A DNA stretch of 64,000 nucleotides from Methanoregula sp. (lineage in GTDB: Archaea > Halobacteriota > Methanomicrobia > Methanomicrobiales > Methanospirillaceae), in assembly GCA_028679075.1 (NCBI GenBank), contig JAJRCF010000002.1:62001-126000 (forward strand). The letters are read 5' to 3'. Positions 29,476-39,098 of the stretch are shown here, piece by piece (within the stretch, counting starts at the first letter, position 1; every line of letters starts with the position of its first letter). The notes beneath the pieces were generated by a model, which saw nothing but the letters and a program-made list of their open reading frames with translations, ran no database searches and was not told where the DNA came from. The position numbers were made by a program, and so were the translations under genes.

Positions 29476-29550
29476 GCTGCTATAGTGTAGTCCGGCCAAT
29501 CATGCGAGCCTCTCACGCTCGCGACTGGGGTTCGAATCCCCATAGCAGCA
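29476..29550 (+). tRNA. tRNA-Glu (anticodon CTC)
   Basis: acceptor GCTGCTA/TAGCAGC, D-loop GTAGTCCGGCCAATC, anticodon loop CTCTCAC, T arm GGTTCGAATCC. Confidence 0.92.
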
Positions 29551-29724
29551 CTTCTTCTGGTTATTCCCTTTCCAACATTTTCAGGGAACGACAGTCATGT
29601 TTTCCGGTTCTGTCACGCAGCTAATTGATTTGAAAATCAGCGTGCCTCTTTTCTGAAAATTATTTTTCACAAAGTATATCATACCCCCTTGTAATGGTAA
29701 TGTATCACTCAGAGGTGTGTGATC

Positions 29725-29856
29725 GTGGCGAGGGACGAGACAGAGTTACGGCAGGCGTTATATCAGGTGATAAAAAAGATGGTTGAAGATGGCGAACTGG
29801 TCCCGGTATATGACGGCGACCAGCTCGTGGATATCAGGGTGGTTGTCCCGGCGTAA
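29725..29856 (+). CDS. small hypothetical protein (43 aa)
   Basis: GTG start preceded by GAGGTG (29712-29717); MARDETELRQALYQVIKKMVEDGELVPVYDGDQLVDIRVVVPA; absent from the ORF track (too short). Confidence 0.55.
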   Translation: MARDETELRQALYQVIKKMVEDGELVPVYDGDQLVDIRVVVPA

Positions 29857-29970
29857 CTCTTTTTTTAGACGAAGTCTGTTTACTTTTTTCCAGGCAGGAG
29901 CCGGTTGATCCGGATCAACAATCCGGGCAGGGGTTGAGGGGGGGTCCTGCAGGCCTCCGTCATTTACCGG

Positions 29971-31464
29971 TCAGATCATCCCCACCGGGGGTTCATCTTC
30001 CGCAGACCTGTTGAGGTTGTCCGGGTGGATCTCCACTTTAATGACAAGCGACAGCAGGATGATCGCGATGCCGACCGCGAGCGAGATCAGGAATGCGAAA
30101 TCGAAACCGGCAGCAAGCACCTGCATCTGGAGGTCCGCGGGAGAGGTCTTCGTGACATCATGGTTCGCGGCAATCGTGAGGACCCCCTGGATGAATACCT
30201 GGTTGAAGACCGCGATCCCGAGCGTGAGGGGTACGAAGCGTGCAAGCGTGGTCAGGCTGGAGACCATCCCCTGCTTTGTCCTTGCCACCGAATTCATGAC
30301 CATGTTCGAGGCCGGGGCAATCATCAGGCCAAGCCCGAATCCGATCATCGCAAGGGAAAGGACCACATATGCCGCGGGCGTGTCGGCATGCAGGCGGGTC
30401 ATCAACAGGTATCCGGCCGTGAGGATGATCCCGGCAGAGATGCAGAGCCTCTTCGGGCCAACGCAGTTGAACAACAGGCCTGCAAGGATTCCGGAGACCA
30501 TCATGGCGGCCGAGAGCGAGGTCATGACCAGCCCGGCGTTTGACGTGTCAAAGTGGCGGACGTACTGCAGGTAGAACGGGATCAGGTAATTGATCCCGGA
30601 GAAGCTGAAGAAGACCAGGCTGAGGAGCAGGACCGGGATGGTAAAACTCCGCTTCCTGAACAGGCGCAGGTCGAGCAGGGGATCGGCCAGCCGGAGTTCG
30701 TGGACAATAAACCAGGCAATCGACAACACCGCCACAAGCGAGAGTGCAAGGATCGCAGGAGACGTCCAGCCGAGCGTCTCGCCTTCCGACACCACGTAGA
30801 GGAGCGAGGCAAGGCCGGTAAAGACCAGGGCGGCACCGGTGGTATCGAACCCGGTCAGTTTTGTCTGGCACGTGTCTTTTGGGATCACTTTTGCGCCGAG
30901 CAGGACCGCAATAATCCCGACCGGGACATTGATGAAGAAGATCGCATGCCACGAGAAATACTGCGTCAGGAACCCGCCGATGGTCGGGCCGATCGCGGTC
31001 CCGAGGGCAGCCATGGTCATGACAATCCCCAGGGCTTTTCCTCTCTGGTCCAGCGGGATATAGCAGGTGATCATGGCCGGGGCGATCGCCGACATCATCG
31101 CGCCCCCGATGGCCTGGAAGATCCGGGAGCCGATGAGCCACGTGAGCGAGCCAAAGAGGTCCGGCAGGATGCCGCAGGCAAGAGACCCGAGCGTGAAGAG
31201 GGCAAACCCGAGAAGGAATACCTTCTTGAACCCGATCATGTCGGAGATCTTGCCGAAGATCAGGACGCAGCCCGCCATGACGAGCAGGTAGGCCGTCGCG
31301 ACCCAGCTCACGGCGCTGGTGGAGACATTGAATGACTCGGAGATGGTCGGGAGTGCGATATTGACGATGGTCCCGTCAAGACCTGCCATGAAAAGGGCAA
31401 GCGAGATGGAGAAGATGAGGAGGCCCGTGCCTGCTCCTATCTTCCCGCTGTTGGTATTTCCCAT
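29971..31464 (-). CDS. MFS transporter, DHA2 (EmrB/QacA-like) family
   Basis: 497 aa; 14-TM-type; 'LDGTIVNIALPTISESF', 'WVATAYLL'. Confidence 0.93.
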   Translation of the reverse strand: MGNTNSGKIGAGTGLLIFSISLALFMAGLDGTIVNIALPTISESFNVSTSAVSWVATAYLLVMAGCVLIFGKISDMIGFKKVFLLGFALFTLGSLACGILPDLFGSLTWLIGSRIFQAIGGAMMSAIAPAMITCYIPLDQRGKALGIVMTMAALGTAIGPTIGGFLTQYFSWHAIFFINVPVGIIAVLLGAKVIPKDTCQTKLTGFDTTGAALVFTGLASLLYVVSEGETLGWTSPAILALSLVAVLSIAWFIVHELRLADPLLDLRLFRKRSFTIPVLLLSLVFFSFSGINYLIPFYLQYVRHFDTSNAGLVMTSLSAAMMVSGILAGLLFNCVGPKRLCISAGIILTAGYLLMTRLHADTPAAYVVLSLAMIGFGLGLMIAPASNMVMNSVARTKQGMVSSLTTLARFVPLTLGIAVFNQVFIQGVLTIAANHDVTKTSPADLQMQVLAAGFDFAFLISLAVGIAIILLSLVIKVEIHPDNLNRSAEDEPPVGMI

Positions 31465-31590
31465 ACGGAAATATTACCGGCCAAAGGACAAGAGAGTTGT
31501 GTTTTCTGACCGGGTGAGATCCCGGGACACGATACGCGAATCCTGGCGCAGGATCGTCAAAAGCAGTGAAAAAAGGATGAAAAATCCGGA

Positions 31591-31779
31591 TTACATTGCC
31601 CGGAACCGTTTGACAACGATATCCATTCCTTTCTTCTTGATCTCGACCTTGATCTTCGTGTCCTTGTAACTGACTTCATGGATACCGATCTTTCCCTGGG
31701 CAACAAGGCGTTCGAGAGCGATCTTGTCCGACCTGAGCATCCTCTTGAAGTCATCCCCTTCGTAGACTACCTTTACCAT
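31591..31779 (-). CDS. small hypothetical protein (62 aa)
   Basis: MVKVVYEGDDFKRMLRSDKIALERLVAQGKIGIHEVSYKDTKIKVEIKKKGMDIVVKRFRAM; isolated, plausible start. Confidence 0.6.
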   Translation of the reverse strand: MVKVVYEGDDFKRMLRSDKIALERLVAQGKIGIHEVSYKDTKIKVEIKKKGMDIVVKRFRAM

Positions 31780-31949
31780 AAAACCACACCTTCCTTGTAT
31801 GGGAACAATTAGCCGGGACGCTTATCAATATTGTGCGATACCGGTCCTGGCTGTCCGGTACAACCCACAGGCAAATTCACACGTTCTTCCGCCGGATTTT
31901 AACCGAAGCATTAAATAGCGTATCCCAGCATAACCCTATACGAGAAGTT

Positions 31950-32366
31950 ATGAGCAGGGAGAAGATCAAGGTCCCCGGAAAGGTGTATGAGGAGATAGTC
32001 GCCCTCCAGCGCGAGATCCATTTCACCCAGGATCATCAGGACACGATCAAGAAGGCAGAAGACCGCGGGTATATGGGCGCTGCCAACTGGATCCGGCAGA
32101 ATGAGCGGGCATACAAGATCGGGTTCGCATGGGGATTCGAGCCTTCGGGCGAAGAGCCGGAAGGCATGCTCCGGGAGATCCCGGAACCCCAGGCACCACC
32201 AATAAAAAGGACCATCGCCCGGCCAATGCAGACGATGGAGCCCCGCAGCAAGAAATCATCCGGCTCAAAAAGTTCCGGCGGCTTTTTCGCAGGAATCAAA
32301 AACTGGCTGGGCAAATATTTCGGATCATCTCTTTTTTCACCAGCAAGAATAATCGGGCAGAACTGA
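31950..32366 (+). CDS. hypothetical protein
   Basis: 138 aa from MSREKIKVPGKVYEEIVALQREIHF; Ser/Lys/Gly-rich C-terminus. Confidence 0.65.
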   Translation: MSREKIKVPGKVYEEIVALQREIHFTQDHQDTIKKAEDRGYMGAANWIRQNERAYKIGFAWGFEPSGEEPEGMLREIPEPQAPPIKRTIARPMQTMEPRSKKSSGSKSSGGFFAGIKNWLGKYFGSSLFSPARIIGQN

Positions 32367-32379
32367 CATACGGGAGCAT

Positions 32380-32520
32380 ATGCCAACCTGTGCCGACTGC
32401 ATCAGCTATACACCCCGTTCACAGGACCGGGGCGAGTGCCGGATCAATGGTGAGACAACGCCCGACCGCGAGAGCGAACGGTGCCCTTCCCGCACGTTTA
32501 TTCCAAAGCCCGGAAAATAA
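32380..32520 (+). CDS. small four-cysteine protein resembling benzylsuccinate synthase small (BssC-type) subunits
   Basis: 46 aa MPTCADCISYTPRSQDRGECRINGETTPDRESERCPSRTFIPKPGK; CxxC..C..C; stop overlaps next start (TAATG); below track size cutoff. Confidence 0.6.
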   Translation: MPTCADCISYTPRSQDRGECRINGETTPDRESERCPSRTFIPKPGK

Positions 32521-32885
32521 TGATCAGGATATCCACCATGCCACGCGAACTCGATGAGAAAGATATTGCAATCCTCAAGAAACTTGCCCCGGAATGCGGC
32601 GACCTGACCTGCTCGGGATCCGGCCATATGTTCCATTCGATCCTGCCCCCGGTCTCCAACCATTTCTCCGAAGATTCCGAGGACTTTATCCGGCGCATCA
32701 GCCAGCTCAGCACGGAGGAACTCACCTACCTGACCGACATGATCCAGAAGGGGGAGGAGAGCCTCGGGTGCCTGCCGGTGGAAGATGTGGAAGCGCTTGT
32801 CCATCATATCCATGACCACATCTCCCCGGAAGTGGCACAGAAAGTCATCTCGGCATACGAGTCCGGGAACGCGTGCGAACATTAA
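32520..32885 (+). CDS. hypothetical protein
   Basis: 121 aa; ATG overlaps preceding stop; 'DEKDIAILKKLAPECGDLTCSGSGHMFHSILPPVSNHFSEDSEDF'. Confidence 0.65.
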   Translation: MIRISTMPRELDEKDIAILKKLAPECGDLTCSGSGHMFHSILPPVSNHFSEDSEDFIRRISQLSTEELTYLTDMIQKGEESLGCLPVEDVEALVHHIHDHISPEVAQKVISAYESGNACEH

Positions 32886-32905
32886 CGGGAGTACTGCACC
32901 GGCAT

Positions 32906-33373
32906 ATGACAGATCTCACTCCTTTTTTCACGGATCTTCAGGCAGGAAGCATAGCGAAACGGCGTGCCGCAGCTGCCGCACTCGGGAAGTCCGGTTCCCC
33001 TGACGCGATCCCGGCGCTCTCAGCCGCAGTCACGGATCCCCACCCGGCCGTGCGGTGCGAGGTGGCCCGGGCGCTCGGCCGGCTTGAGGATTCCTCGGCG
33101 GTTCCTTCCCTGACTCTGGCTCTTGACGATACCGAGCCGGCAGTCCGTGCAGCGGCTCTTGCGGCACTCGGGAGGATCCGGGACCCGCAATCCGCGATGG
33201 CTGTCATCAGGCTTCTCACGGACCGGGAAATCGAGGTACGGATCGGTGCAGCTACAGTCCTCGGGAGATTGGGCGACCGGCGGGCCATCGGACCGCTGAA
33301 ACAGTTGATGAACGATCCCTTCTCTGACGTGCGTGAAGCGGCGGGCGCAGCGCTCCTGCGGCTGGGGAACTGA
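32906..33373 (+). CDS. HEAT-repeat domain-containing protein
   Basis: 155 aa; HEAT/PBS-lyase repeats 'AVRCEVARALGRLEDSSAVPSLTLALDD'. Confidence 0.85.
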   Translation: MTDLTPFFTDLQAGSIAKRRAAAAALGKSGSPDAIPALSAAVTDPHPAVRCEVARALGRLEDSSAVPSLTLALDDTEPAVRAAALAALGRIRDPQSAMAVIRLLTDREIEVRIGAATVLGRLGDRRAIGPLKQLMNDPFSDVREAAGAALLRLGN

Positions 33374-33467
33374 TCGCCCGGTTCAGGACTCCCCCCACCG
33401 GTCTGCCACCCGTTTCATTTTTATTCCTGTGACACCACACTACGTTTAACAAAAGACGAGGTCTGCT

Positions 33468-33890
33468 ATGGAGAACAACAAATCAATTATGGATTTCCTC
33501 ATCGCCTTCTTTTCCCTGGTACCCCTGATTCTCTACACACTCGTGGCAATCCTGCTCACGGTCATTGCGGTTTTCTCTGTCTGGGATGCAGTCCAGTTGA
33601 TCATCCAGATGATCATATCCCTGGACTTTACCACAAAAATCATCGATGTCATCAATGCCCTCCTCCTGACGATCACGATCATCGTGCTCTTCGAGACCGT
33701 GACCGTCTATTTCAAAACAAAGCATGTGGAGGTCCGGGCACTGCTCATCGCAGGGTTTACCGGGATGGTCCGGCACGTGCTGGTCTATAACGTCAGCACG
33801 GTCGATCCCATAGTGCTGTTCGGCACGGTCCTGCTCCTCGCGGTCCTCATTGCGGGTATCATCCTTGTCAAGCCGGAACCGCTCGGATAA
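33468..33890 (+). CDS. PsiE-like membrane protein
   Basis: 140 aa, four hydrophobic segments, 'TVYFKTKHVEVRALLIAGFTGMVRHVLVY'. Confidence 0.65.
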   Translation: MENNKSIMDFLIAFFSLVPLILYTLVAILLTVIAVFSVWDAVQLIIQMIISLDFTTKIIDVINALLLTITIIVLFETVTVYFKTKHVEVRALLIAGFTGMVRHVLVYNVSTVDPIVLFGTVLLLAVLIAGIILVKPEPLG

Positions 33891-33972
33891 TCTTTTTTAC
33901 CTGCACCCTGCTGCTCCAAACGTGAGGATTTTCTAGTATATCCACAGAAGCTCTGATCGGAAAGGTGAGACC

Positions 33973-34887
33973 ATGCCCGACATCATCGATGCACAGGACC
34001 TGAAAAAGAACTATGGCAGCACCGTTGCAGTCGATGGCATCCAGTTCACGGTCAGGAAAGGGGAGATCTTCGGGTTTCTCGGGCCCAATGGGGCGGGTAA
34101 GACCACAACGATGAAGATGATCACCTGCGTCTCTCCCCGCACGTCCGGCACCTTAAGCGTCCTTGGCATGGACCCGGACAAGAACCCCGCAGAGATCAAG
34201 CAGCGGCTCGGTGTTGTCCCGCAGGAGACCAACCTCGACCCGGACTTCACCTGCTTTGGCAACCTCTACTATTACTCCCGCTATTTCGACATCCCCAAAG
34301 ATGAGGCGGAAAAGAAAGCCGATGAGCTGCTGGAATTTGTCCAGCTGAAAGAGAAGGGGGACGTGGCCGTGGAGAAGTTATCCGGGGGGATGAAACGGCG
34401 CCTGATCCTTGCCCGGGCGCTCGTCAACACTCCTGACCTGCTCATCCTTGACGAACCGACAATCGGTCTTGACCCGCAGGCCCGCCACCTGATCTGGGAG
34501 AAACTCCGGAACCTGCAGGCACAGGGCAACACGATCGTCATGAGCACTCATTACCTCGACGAGGCGGAACGCCTCTGCGACCGGCTCGTGATCATGGACA
34601 ACGGGAAGATCCTGGTTGAAGGTACGCCGGCGGAACTGGTCCGGCAGTATGCCGGGCACGAGATCGTGGAGGTGGAGACGAGCGATGACGTGATCGCCTG
34701 CCTCACGGAACTGAAGGCCCCCTTCGAACAGACCGGCGATATGATCCAGATCACCGCAACGACAGATGCAGCCCGCGAGATTGCCCGCAGTGTCCTTGAC
34801 CGGTGCAAACCAAAGAGGATGATCACACGTCCGGCAACGCTTGAGGACGTGTTCCTGAAACTGACCGGGAGGACCCTCCGGGAGTGA
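33973..34887 (+). CDS. ABC transporter ATP-binding protein (ABC-2 type)
   Basis: Walker A GPNGAGKTTT, LSGGMKRRL signature, LLILDEPTIGLDP. Confidence 0.95.
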   Translation: MPDIIDAQDLKKNYGSTVAVDGIQFTVRKGEIFGFLGPNGAGKTTTMKMITCVSPRTSGTLSVLGMDPDKNPAEIKQRLGVVPQETNLDPDFTCFGNLYYYSRYFDIPKDEAEKKADELLEFVQLKEKGDVAVEKLSGGMKRRLILARALVNTPDLLILDEPTIGLDPQARHLIWEKLRNLQAQGNTIVMSTHYLDEAERLCDRLVIMDNGKILVEGTPAELVRQYAGHEIVEVETSDDVIACLTELKAPFEQTGDMIQITATTDAAREIARSVLDRCKPKRMITRPATLEDVFLKLTGRTLRE

Positions 34888-34889
34888 CC

Positions 34890-35675
34890 ATGCCACACAT
34901 ACTATCCTTCCCTAAAATCACCCGCCGGGCATGGAAGGTCTGGTACCGGAACATGGTGGTCTTTGTCCGGACCTGGCAGGTGAACTTCTTCCCGCCCCTC
35001 ATCGAGGCACTCCTCTACCTCTTTGCCATCGGGATTGGTATCGGGACGTACGTGAAGGAGATCGAGGGCATCCCGTACGTGAACTTTATCGCACCGGCAA
35101 TCCTCGCGATCGCGGTCATGAACTCTGCGTTCTTTGAGTGCACCTACGGGTCGTACGTCCGGATGTATTACCAGAAGAGTTTCGATGCGATGATTGCGAC
35201 ACCGCTCTCCATTGAAGACGTGATCGCGGGCGAGTTGCTCTGGGGGGCGACCCGGAGCGTCATCTACGTGGTCATCATGCTGCCGGTACTTGCCGTGTTC
35301 GGCGTTATCTCACTCCCCCTTGCCCTGCTGGCCATCCCGCTCGGGTTCATCGGCGGCCTGATGTTTGCCGGCATCGCGATGTGCTTTACGTCCATTAGCC
35401 CCGGCATCGACACGCTGAACTACCCTGCGTTCCTCTTTATCACGCCGATGGCACTCTTCTCGGGCACGTTCTTTCCCCTGACCCTGATGCCGGTCTTCCT
35501 CCAGTACATCGCCTTCGCGCTGCTCCCGCTCACGCACCTTGTCGCGATCATGCGGATGTTCACGCTGGACGCATTGTCGTGGACGGTCCTCTTCAGTTTT
35601 GCATGGATCGCCATTGTCACGGCATTTTTCTGTCTCCTCTCGATCAACCTGATGAGACGACGGCTGATCGTCTGA
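34890..35675 (+). CDS. ABC-2 type transporter permease
   Basis: multi-TM; directly follows ATPase. Confidence 0.92.
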   Translation: MPHILSFPKITRRAWKVWYRNMVVFVRTWQVNFFPPLIEALLYLFAIGIGIGTYVKEIEGIPYVNFIAPAILAIAVMNSAFFECTYGSYVRMYYQKSFDAMIATPLSIEDVIAGELLWGATRSVIYVVIMLPVLAVFGVISLPLALLAIPLGFIGGLMFAGIAMCFTSISPGIDTLNYPAFLFITPMALFSGTFFPLTLMPVFLQYIAFALLPLTHLVAIMRMFTLDALSWTVLFSFAWIAIVTAFFCLLSINLMRRRLIV

Positions 35676-35683
35676 TCGCGGGA

Positions 35684-36232
35684 TTACCGGTGAATCCGCA
35701 GGACATACAGGACCTCGTCCTCCACTGTTTCCTGCCGGACCACGTCCGATGAAAATCCCTGAGTTGCGAACAGATCATGTACGCTGTCAAGGCCTGTCAG
35801 CGATGAGATGAGCAGGAGAATCCTCCCCCCCGGCGCGATCACCTGCCCGACGCGTTCGGCAAACCGTTCGATTGTCTCTCTTCCACTTTTCCCCCCGTCA
35901 AGGGCATACTCGAGCCAGTCATCGATCCGCTCGTGAGGCGCGGTGGGGAGGTACGGGGGATTGAAGAGGATGAGATCGAACGGCCCCCGGACACCATTGA
36001 AGAGATTGCAGCGCACTATATCCACTCCTTCCCGGCGGGCACACATCGCTGCATGGGGGTTGATGTCCGTTGCCACAACACCGGTCACCTTCGCAAGCTC
36101 CCGTGCAATAAAACCGGAGCCGGTGCCCACTTCCAGCACCCGGTCACCGGGCTTCACTTCCGCCATGGCTGCATCAAGGAGGAGGAACGTATCGGCATCC
36201 GGCGGATATACCTGACTGGGATTGTAGTGCAT
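35684..36232 (-). CDS. HemK2/Mtq2-like class I methyltransferase
   Basis: 182 aa; VLEVGTGSGFIARELA and NPPY motif. Confidence 0.85.
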   Translation of the reverse strand: MHYNPSQVYPPDADTFLLLDAAMAEVKPGDRVLEVGTGSGFIARELAKVTGVVATDINPHAAMCARREGVDIVRCNLFNGVRGPFDLILFNPPYLPTAPHERIDDWLEYALDGGKSGRETIERFAERVGQVIAPGGRILLLISSLTGLDSVHDLFATQGFSSDVVRQETVEDEVLYVLRIHR

Positions 36233-36469
36233 AACGTTACTGGAATGGTTGGGCGGAAAGGGGCTAAAAGGGATTGGTGGGGAGTGCCGGCATCAGCGAT
36301 ACCCCGGGTAATCACCAGCCGATGCTGCCCCGGTTTTCCCTGTAGTGTGAATCCTGTGGGAAGTTGCAATTATAAACTCACCGGCAGTTTATTAGTGATC
36401 CTGATGCCCTTTTTTCCCTTCGCAGTCAGACCCTGATATCCCAACCGGACTCAAAATGGAGGTATCCAT

Positions 36470-36520
36470 ATGCCGGGAACACCAAGGTTACCGGCACGGG
36501 GAGCGTTGCTGCATCCATGA
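36470..36520 (+). CDS. putative 16-aa leader ORF upstream of thiC
   Basis: GGAGGT at 36458-36463, ATG 36470, MPGTPRLPARGALLHP, TGA overlaps thiC ATG (ATGA). Confidence 0.35.
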   Translation: MPGTPRLPARGALLHP

Positions 36521-37743
36521 AGACACAGGCCGATTATGCACAGGAAGGAGTCATCACACGCCAGATGAAGGCAGTTGCCAAAGAGGAGGGGATCGATCCC
36601 GCCATTCTCTGTAAGCAGGTAGCGGAAGGCAGTGCAGTGATCATGCAGCGGGGAACACGGGCGACCGGCATTGGCAGGGGGCTCCGTACCAAGATCAATG
36701 TCAATCTCGGCACATCAACCGGGAAAGCGGATGTCAGCGACGAGATACGGAAAGCCCGGATTGCCGAGGAGTTCGGGGCCGATACGATCAGCGACCTTTC
36801 GATGGGGGGTGATATCAATGCGATCCGTAAGGAAATTTTTGCACACACAACGCTCCCGATCACTACGGTCCCGGTATACCAGACTGTCGTAGAGAACGGG
36901 CTTGAGGAGATGACCCCGGGGGATATCCTCACCACCCTCCGGATGCAGGCACACGAGGGGATCAGTTCCGTTGTCATCCACTGCGTGAACCGTGCAATGC
37001 TCGACGGGTTCCGGAAAAAGAAACGGGTACTCGGCATGGTCTCCAAGGGTGGCTCGATCACCAGTGCGTTCATGCTCATACACGGGTGCGAAAACCCGTT
37101 TGTGGAACAGTTCGACGAGGTCATCTCAATCTGCCGGGAGCATGATATCGTCCTCTCGCTTGGCAACACGGCCCGGAGCGGGTGCATCCATGACCGGATG
37201 GATGCAATGCAGAAGGAAGAAATTCGGCAGAACGTGCAGCTTGCCCGCCAGGCGCTGGCAGCAGGGGTCCAGGTAATCATCGAGGGGGCGGGAGGCCATA
37301 TCAGGAACGACCGGATCGCGTCTTCGATCCGTTATTACAAGAAGCAGTCGCCGTTCCCGCTCTTCGTGGCCGGGCCGCTGCCTACCGATATTGCTGCCGG
37401 ATACGATCACATTGCCGGCGCAGTCGGGGGAAGCACGGCAAGTGCTGCCGGGGCAGATTATCTCTGCTATATAACGCCGGCAGAACACCTGGGTCTCCCG
37501 GGCCCGGATGCGGTAAAAGAGGGACTTATCGCATTCCGGATCGCGGCACATATCGGGGATACGGTCAAATACGGACAGGATAACCAGGACAGGAAAGTGG
37601 CGGTACTCCGGGCAGCACTCGACCGCGAAGGGCAGATCCGGTGTGCAATTGATCCTGACCGGGCACGGGAACTGACCGATGGGGAAACCGAATGCACGAT
37701 GTGCGGGAAGTACTGTGCGATAAAGATCATGCGGGAATATTAA
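36517..37743 (+). CDS. thiC: phosphomethylpyrimidine synthase ThiC
   Basis: 408 aa; INVNLGTS, DTISDLSMGGDI, C-terminal CTMCGKYCAIKI. Confidence 0.93.
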   Translation: MKTQADYAQEGVITRQMKAVAKEEGIDPAILCKQVAEGSAVIMQRGTRATGIGRGLRTKINVNLGTSTGKADVSDEIRKARIAEEFGADTISDLSMGGDINAIRKEIFAHTTLPITTVPVYQTVVENGLEEMTPGDILTTLRMQAHEGISSVVIHCVNRAMLDGFRKKKRVLGMVSKGGSITSAFMLIHGCENPFVEQFDEVISICREHDIVLSLGNTARSGCIHDRMDAMQKEEIRQNVQLARQALAAGVQVIIEGAGGHIRNDRIASSIRYYKKQSPFPLFVAGPLPTDIAAGYDHIAGAVGGSTASAAGADYLCYITPAEHLGLPGPDAVKEGLIAFRIAAHIGDTVKYGQDNQDRKVAVLRAALDREGQIRCAIDPDRARELTDGETECTMCGKYCAIKIMREY

Positions 37744-37760
37744 GACGCGTTTGTGCCGGT

Positions 37761-38528
37761 TCACGCGATATTTGCAATCGTGGCGAAATCCTCGAGGTAT
37801 AATGCCTCGGGCCGGCTCTGCAGGATCTCTTCCGGGAGTGCCGCGATCACGCGTTTCACCCATTCCTCGCCAAGCATGCTGCCCACGGATCCCCGCAGGC
37901 AATTGCGCACGGTCTTGCGCCGGTGGGAGAAGAGCGCCCGTACCACATCGGCATACAGGCGACGGTCCCGGATATAAAAGATCGGGTCCCGGGGGAAGAT
38001 CTTCACCACAATGGAGTGGACCTGCGGCTTGGGCGAGAAGCACTGCGGGGGGAGTCGGAAACACTGCTGCACCGCGGCATATGTCTGCACCATGATCGAG
38101 AGCCGCCCGCAGTCCTTGGTGCCGGCCTTTGCCACCATCCTCTCGGCAAACTCGGCCTGGTACATCAGCACGGCGACCCTGAATCCCATGTCCATCAGCC
38201 GGAATGTGATCTTCGATGAAGCGGAGTAGGGGAGGTTTGAGACGGTGATCTCAAAGGGAGGGATCTCGCAGCGGGTCGCATCACCCTGCTGGAGCGTGAG
38301 CTGGCCGCTGGCAATCTCTTCAGAAAAAGTAACAACGAGCTGTTCGCAGAGTATCCCGTCGAGCTCGATTGCATGCACGATGGCGCCGCGGTCGAGCAGG
38401 GCACGGGTCAGCGCCCCGTTGCCCGGCCCGATCTCGAGCACCTTCTTCCCCCGCACGTCCTCAAGGTCTGCGATGCGGTTCACCGCATTCGTGTCAATGA
38501 GGAAGTGCTGGTCGTGGTGCGCTTTCAT
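37761..38528 (-). CDS. ksgA: 16S rRNA (adenine-N6,N6)-dimethyltransferase
   Basis: 255 aa; QHFLIDTNAVNRI, VLEIGPGNGALT, NLPYSASS. Confidence 0.93.
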   Translation of the reverse strand: MKAHHDQHFLIDTNAVNRIADLEDVRGKKVLEIGPGNGALTRALLDRGAIVHAIELDGILCEQLVVTFSEEIASGQLTLQQGDATRCEIPPFEITVSNLPYSASSKITFRLMDMGFRVAVLMYQAEFAERMVAKAGTKDCGRLSIMVQTYAAVQQCFRLPPQCFSPKPQVHSIVVKIFPRDPIFYIRDRRLYADVVRALFSHRRKTVRNCLRGSVGSMLGEEWVKRVIAALPEEILQSRPEALYLEDFATIANIA

Positions 38529-39097
38529 TTCGTGGTAAAGACGTGGTATTTGGTGTCTTTATCCTGAAGCTCCTCAATGATCCGCGCCTGGATCATCTTC
38601 TCCGGGTGCGGGATCGCCTTGATCCGTGCAGAGATATCCGCGAAACTTTCGAACGGCTTCCGGTTGCGGGACTCCAGGATCTCCCACATCAGCTTCTTAC
38701 CGATGCCCGGGAGGAGGTGGAGCATATGGAGTTTGGGCGTGATCGAGATGGACTTGTTGAAGAACTGGACGAAATCCGCCTCACGCTCCTTGACAACCTT
38801 CTCGATGATGAACGGGAGTTCCCCCCTCGCGGTCGGGGTCAGTTCCTCATAGCCGATACGGCGCTTGACCCGCTCCACTTTGTCACGTTCGGCATCGCCG
38901 ATATAGACCTTGTCGTAGAGGTTGATCACGGCCGTTGGTTTTGGCACAAGCTCGAGGAGCTTGAACTGTTCAAGGCCCATCGCCTGGACGATAGGCTCTC
39001 TCTTAAAAGTGGGGCGCGGGTCGTCAGAGTGCCCTTTCATAAGCACGTCCAGTACGATCGCGTTGACCTCTTTTTTCTCCGCCTTCATATGCAACAC
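38525..39097 (-). CDS. DUF655 domain-containing protein
   Basis: 190 aa; conserved context between rpoF and ksgA; HhH-like 'LHLLPGIGKKLMWEILESR'. Confidence 0.9.
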   Translation of the reverse strand: MLHMKAEKKEVNAIVLDVLMKGHSDDPRPTFKREPIVQAMGLEQFKLLELVPKPTAVINLYDKVYIGDAERDKVERVKRRIGYEELTPTARGELPFIIEKVVKEREADFVQFFNKSISITPKLHMLHLLPGIGKKLMWEILESRNRKPFESFADISARIKAIPHPEKMIQARIIEELQDKDTKYHVFTTK

Positions 39098-39098
39098 C

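Noticed and set aside
30553-31335. 260-aa charged plus-strand ORF opposite the MFS transporter
   Set aside because: Shadow ORF of a hydrophobic membrane protein gene.
36360-36516. TPP riboswitch upstream of thiC
   Set aside because: Could not find the conserved THI-box core (CUGAGA ... ACCUGAUC-type) in the right order; a short CCTGAT match alone is insufficient.
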